Source: Candidatus Atribacteria bacterium 1244-E10-H5-B2 (GTDB lineage Bacteria; Atribacterota; JS1; SB-45; 34-128). Taken from it: a stretch of DNA of 6,809 nucleotides. Location of the stretch: assembly GCA_003575245.1 (NCBI GenBank), contig NMQN01000524.1, positions 1-6,809 on the forward strand. Reading direction: 5' to 3'. Shown piece by piece: positions 5,517 to 6,809 of this stretch. Each line of letters opens with the position of its first letter. The stretch's first letter is position 1. The position numbers were made by a program, and so were the translations under genes. The notes under the pieces were generated by a model. The model was given only the letters and a program-made list of their open reading frames with translations. It ran no database searches and was not told the DNA's origin.

Positions 5517-5989
5517 TTCCCGCGTGCGCGGGAATGACAAAGGGATTAAAACTAACAACATTTACTTACAAACAGTTGTTAAAGAGACGTTTGTTCTGAT
5601 AACTCCTTTACTCAAACCCTTATAAAATAAGGCTTTCAGCCCACACCCGAAATAAGCCATTTTAAGCTATGTTATGAGCATATTTTAAAAACATGATAAA
5701 TCACCTTAGGCACCCTCAAGAAACGCAGATATGACCACATTTCGCTAAAACCTTTATTTTGCAAGGCTTTCAAGCTCCTAAAAATAGCGTTTTTAGCCCT
5801 TTTTGTCTTATTTTCTTCATATTTTAGAAGAACTAACACTATCCCATATAACAAAAAAACGCAGAAACCCTTATTTCTACTGCGTTTTAAAGACTTACCA
5901 TTTTTTCCTATAAAACTGATAATCCTCTAATTCTATCTATATTTATCTCCCATGTTTATGCTGTATTTTGGCAATAACAGAGAAGATAG
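5517..5989. repeat. Tandem repeat unit B (about 473 bp)
   Basis: Second copy with all anchors in the same order: palindrome at 5516-5535, AAACCCTT palindrome 5611-5639, AAATAAGCC block 5650-5670, ACGCAG block ending 5728, degenerate palindrome about 5744-5774, and TCCCATATAA block from 5842. Some blocks are identical over about 30 bases while the stretches between have drifted, so the duplication is old or the blocks are selected. The ACGCAG…CTGCG stem at 5854-5888 pairs better here than in unit A. Confidence 0.85.
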
Positions 5990-6101
5990 ATTCCCGCCTG
6001 CGCGGGAATGACATATGGGAAAGCGAGAATGACAGAGGGGAAAGTGTGTAAAATCTGTAGAAAAAGGCCTTCTTGAAACCCTTGTAAAATAAGGGTTTCA
6101 G
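5990..6101. repeat. Partial third repeat unit C
   Basis: It carries the palindrome ATTCCCGC-CTGC-GCGGGAAT (5990-6009), a nearby GAGAATGACAG echo and the AAACCCTT palindrome (6073-6101, spacing 462 from unit B). After this the similarity stops, so the array ends or was broken here. Confidence 0.75.
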
Positions 6102-6350
6102 AAAGAAAACCACTATAAGTGCCCTTAAACGCATAATTTTTAAAAATAGGTACTTTACCCCTCAAAAATGGCACTTTTTTGCCTAAAATTTCACTCTTTT
6201 AAAATCTAAAAGTGGCTATTTATAAGGGTTCCATGATTTGGGGGAGGTAAAAATAGGCTAAAAATGGGGGTCGTAATTGCCAATTTTTCGAAAATTGAGG
6301 CCCGTTTAAAGGCACTCTACGTGTGTTTTTAGGGTATCCCTGAAGGGGTC

Positions 6351-6426
6351 AAAAAATGGGGACAGACTTTACTTTTTATTTGGCATTAAATGAGGGAAGA
6401 TAAAAAGAAGACTGTCCCCATTTTTT
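6351..6426. mobile_element. REP/MITE-like inverted pair with AATGGGGACAG arms
   Basis: The arms AAAAAATGGGGACAG (6351-6365) and CTGTCCCCATTTTTT (6412-6426) are perfect 15-base inverses, and pairing resumes inward (ACTTTACTTTTTA against TAAAAAGAAG) to about 26 bases per side. The centre is TTGGCATTAAATGAGGGAAG. This resembles the paired palindromes mobilised by REP-associated (Y1, IS200-like) transposases in many environmental genomes. No transposase is in the window, so mobility would depend on one elsewhere. Confidence 0.65.
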
Positions 6427-6465
6427 ACTAAAAGCCTTGTAAATAAAGGGTTTCAAAGGAGGGTA

Positions 6466-6499
6466 AATAAGAACAGAGAATCGTTATCTGTTCCTTATT
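6466..6499. repeat. AATAAGAACAGA…TCTGTTCCTTATT hairpin
   Basis: A 12-base stem with one bulged base and a 9-base loop. It lies 114 bases downstream of the stop at 6614 when read on the minus strand. It could be part of a 3' end signal of that gene, but it lacks the GC-rich stem and T run of a normal terminator. Confidence 0.45.
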
Positions 6500-6537
6500 A
6501 AATGAACTAAGTGGTATTTTTAACTTCCTTTTTTGGG

Positions 6538-6564
6538 GAAATAGGATGTGTCTCTGTTTATTTC
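6538..6564. repeat. GAAATA…TATTTC REP-like repeat, second copy
   Basis: It shares AATAGGATGTRTCTCTRTTT with 3916-3938 and has a short GAAATA/TATTTC dyad around it. Confidence 0.5.
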
Positions 6565-6613
6565 AAAATCTCTTTTAGTTTTTCATCGGTATCTTCTATT
6601 TATACTTTTTCTC

Positions 6614-6809
6614 TTATTTCTCAATAACTTCCCAATGACCGCCTTTGTCAGGGCCGATGCGCTTAATTCTGCCTTCTTTTTTGAGTTTTGCTATAGTTCT
6701 TTCTATGGTTCTTGAAGAACGGTTAACGATATAAGCCAACTCGTTCGCAGATATTTCAGGATTATCTTTTATTAACCACAAAATTTTCTCCGACATTTTC
6801 TCCGACGGA
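6614..6809 (-). CDS. C-terminal winged-helix domain of a protein running off the window edge
   Basis: The frame is open to the last base, so this is a 3' fragment; the ATG at 6794-6796 is probably internal. Readable residues are PSEKMSEKILWLIKDNPEISANELAYIVNRSS…, then RTIERTIAKLKKEGRIKRIGPDKGGHWEVIEK. This is a winged helix-turn-helix (recognition helix SSRTIERTIAKLKKEG) ending in the GPDKGGxWEV strand common at the C-terminus of AlbA_2/AAA-4 (RecG-like ATP-binding) regulators. The preceding SEKMSEK is typical of the xEKVxEK linker repeats found before that domain in this family. If so, a DNA-binding ATPase regulator lies to the right. A stand-alone 60-residue regulator is the alternative but lacks a ribosome site (the bases before the ATG are CGTCGGAGAAA, which do include a GGAG). 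Confidence 0.65.
   Translation of the reverse strand, partial: PSEKMSEKILWLIKDNPEISANELAYIVNRSSRTIERTIAKLKKEGRIKRIGPDKGGHWEVIEK

Larger units (their letters stand above)
6102..6613. other. Non-coding palindrome-rich spacer
   Basis: No supported gene in about 500 bases. It contains a CAATTTT-TCG-AAAATTG hairpin (6281-6297), the inverted pair at 6351-6426, another AAACCCTT-family palindrome (6429-6456), a hairpin at 6466-6499 and a REP-like copy at 6538-6564. Confidence 0.6.

Noticed and set aside
5218..5625. Plus-strand frame of 135 residues across the tandem array
   Set aside because: It spans repeat unit A into B, the corresponding frame is not kept in unit B, and it includes palindromes (DSRVRGNDKG). 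No ribosome site.
5045..6101. CRISPR array
   Set aside because: The repeat period is about 475 bases with palindromes of variable spacing, not 25-40 base repeats with similar-length spacers; no cas genes.
5943..6174. Two minus-strand frames containing MSFPRRRESI or VIPAQAGIY
   Set aside because: Both are translations of the same GCGGGAATGACA palindrome in different frames, a well-known spurious annotation.

Overview
This is an AT-rich bacterial window. Every gene that can be supported lies on the minus strand, and the DNA between them is unusually full of repeats. Nothing fixes the organism. The load of short dispersed palindromes (the widespread 'TTCCCGCxTGCGCGGGAATGACA' type, an 'AGATTGCC…CCTCGCAATGACA' type, a 'GACAGGCG-AGA-CGCCTGTC' dyad and a 'AATGGGGACAG…CTGTCCCCATT' pair), together with GNAT-YoaP, a ComEA-like helix-hairpin-helix protein and an AAA-4-type winged-helix tail, would suit an uncultivated lineage such as Omnitrophica or a relative. 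That is a guess.

Layout, left to right. (1) 1-1176: a coupled two-gene minus-strand cassette. The second gene encodes a PUA/EVE-like protein. The first encodes an unrecognised protein with a possible restriction-endonuclease-like fold. Bases 1-86 are a perfect inverted copy of 1075-1160, inside the first gene, so the 3' end of the EVE gene is replaced by foreign or folded-back sequence. (2) 1415-1705: a short membrane-anchored ComEA-like HhH protein that stops early. A second, smaller HhH remnant lies at 2913-2966. (3) 1942-2862: a tandem double GNAT acetyltransferase whose reading frame runs about 34 codons past the first conventional start. (4) 3091-3888: a GNAT acetyltransferase fused to a YoaP-like thioredoxin-fold domain. 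(5) About 4140-4970: a long non-coding, structured minus-strand RNA element that I read as an ORF-less, probably decayed group II intron. It has a domain-V-like 34-mer and a GTGTG 5' boundary candidate. (6) 5042-6101: about 2.2 copies of a roughly 475-bp tandem repeat with nested palindromes. (7) 6102-6613: more palindromes, including a REP/MITE-like inverted pair. (8) 6614-6809: the C-terminal winged-helix end of a protein that continues off the right edge.

The genes do not form a clear pathway. The only pair that reads as a functional unit is the EVE-like gene with its upstream partner, where EVE-like readers of modified bases and a nuclease-fold partner would suggest modification-dependent defence. 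The rest looks like an accessory region shaped by intron, MITE and repeat activity, with at least two gene fragments (both HhH) and one gene whose start is uncertain.
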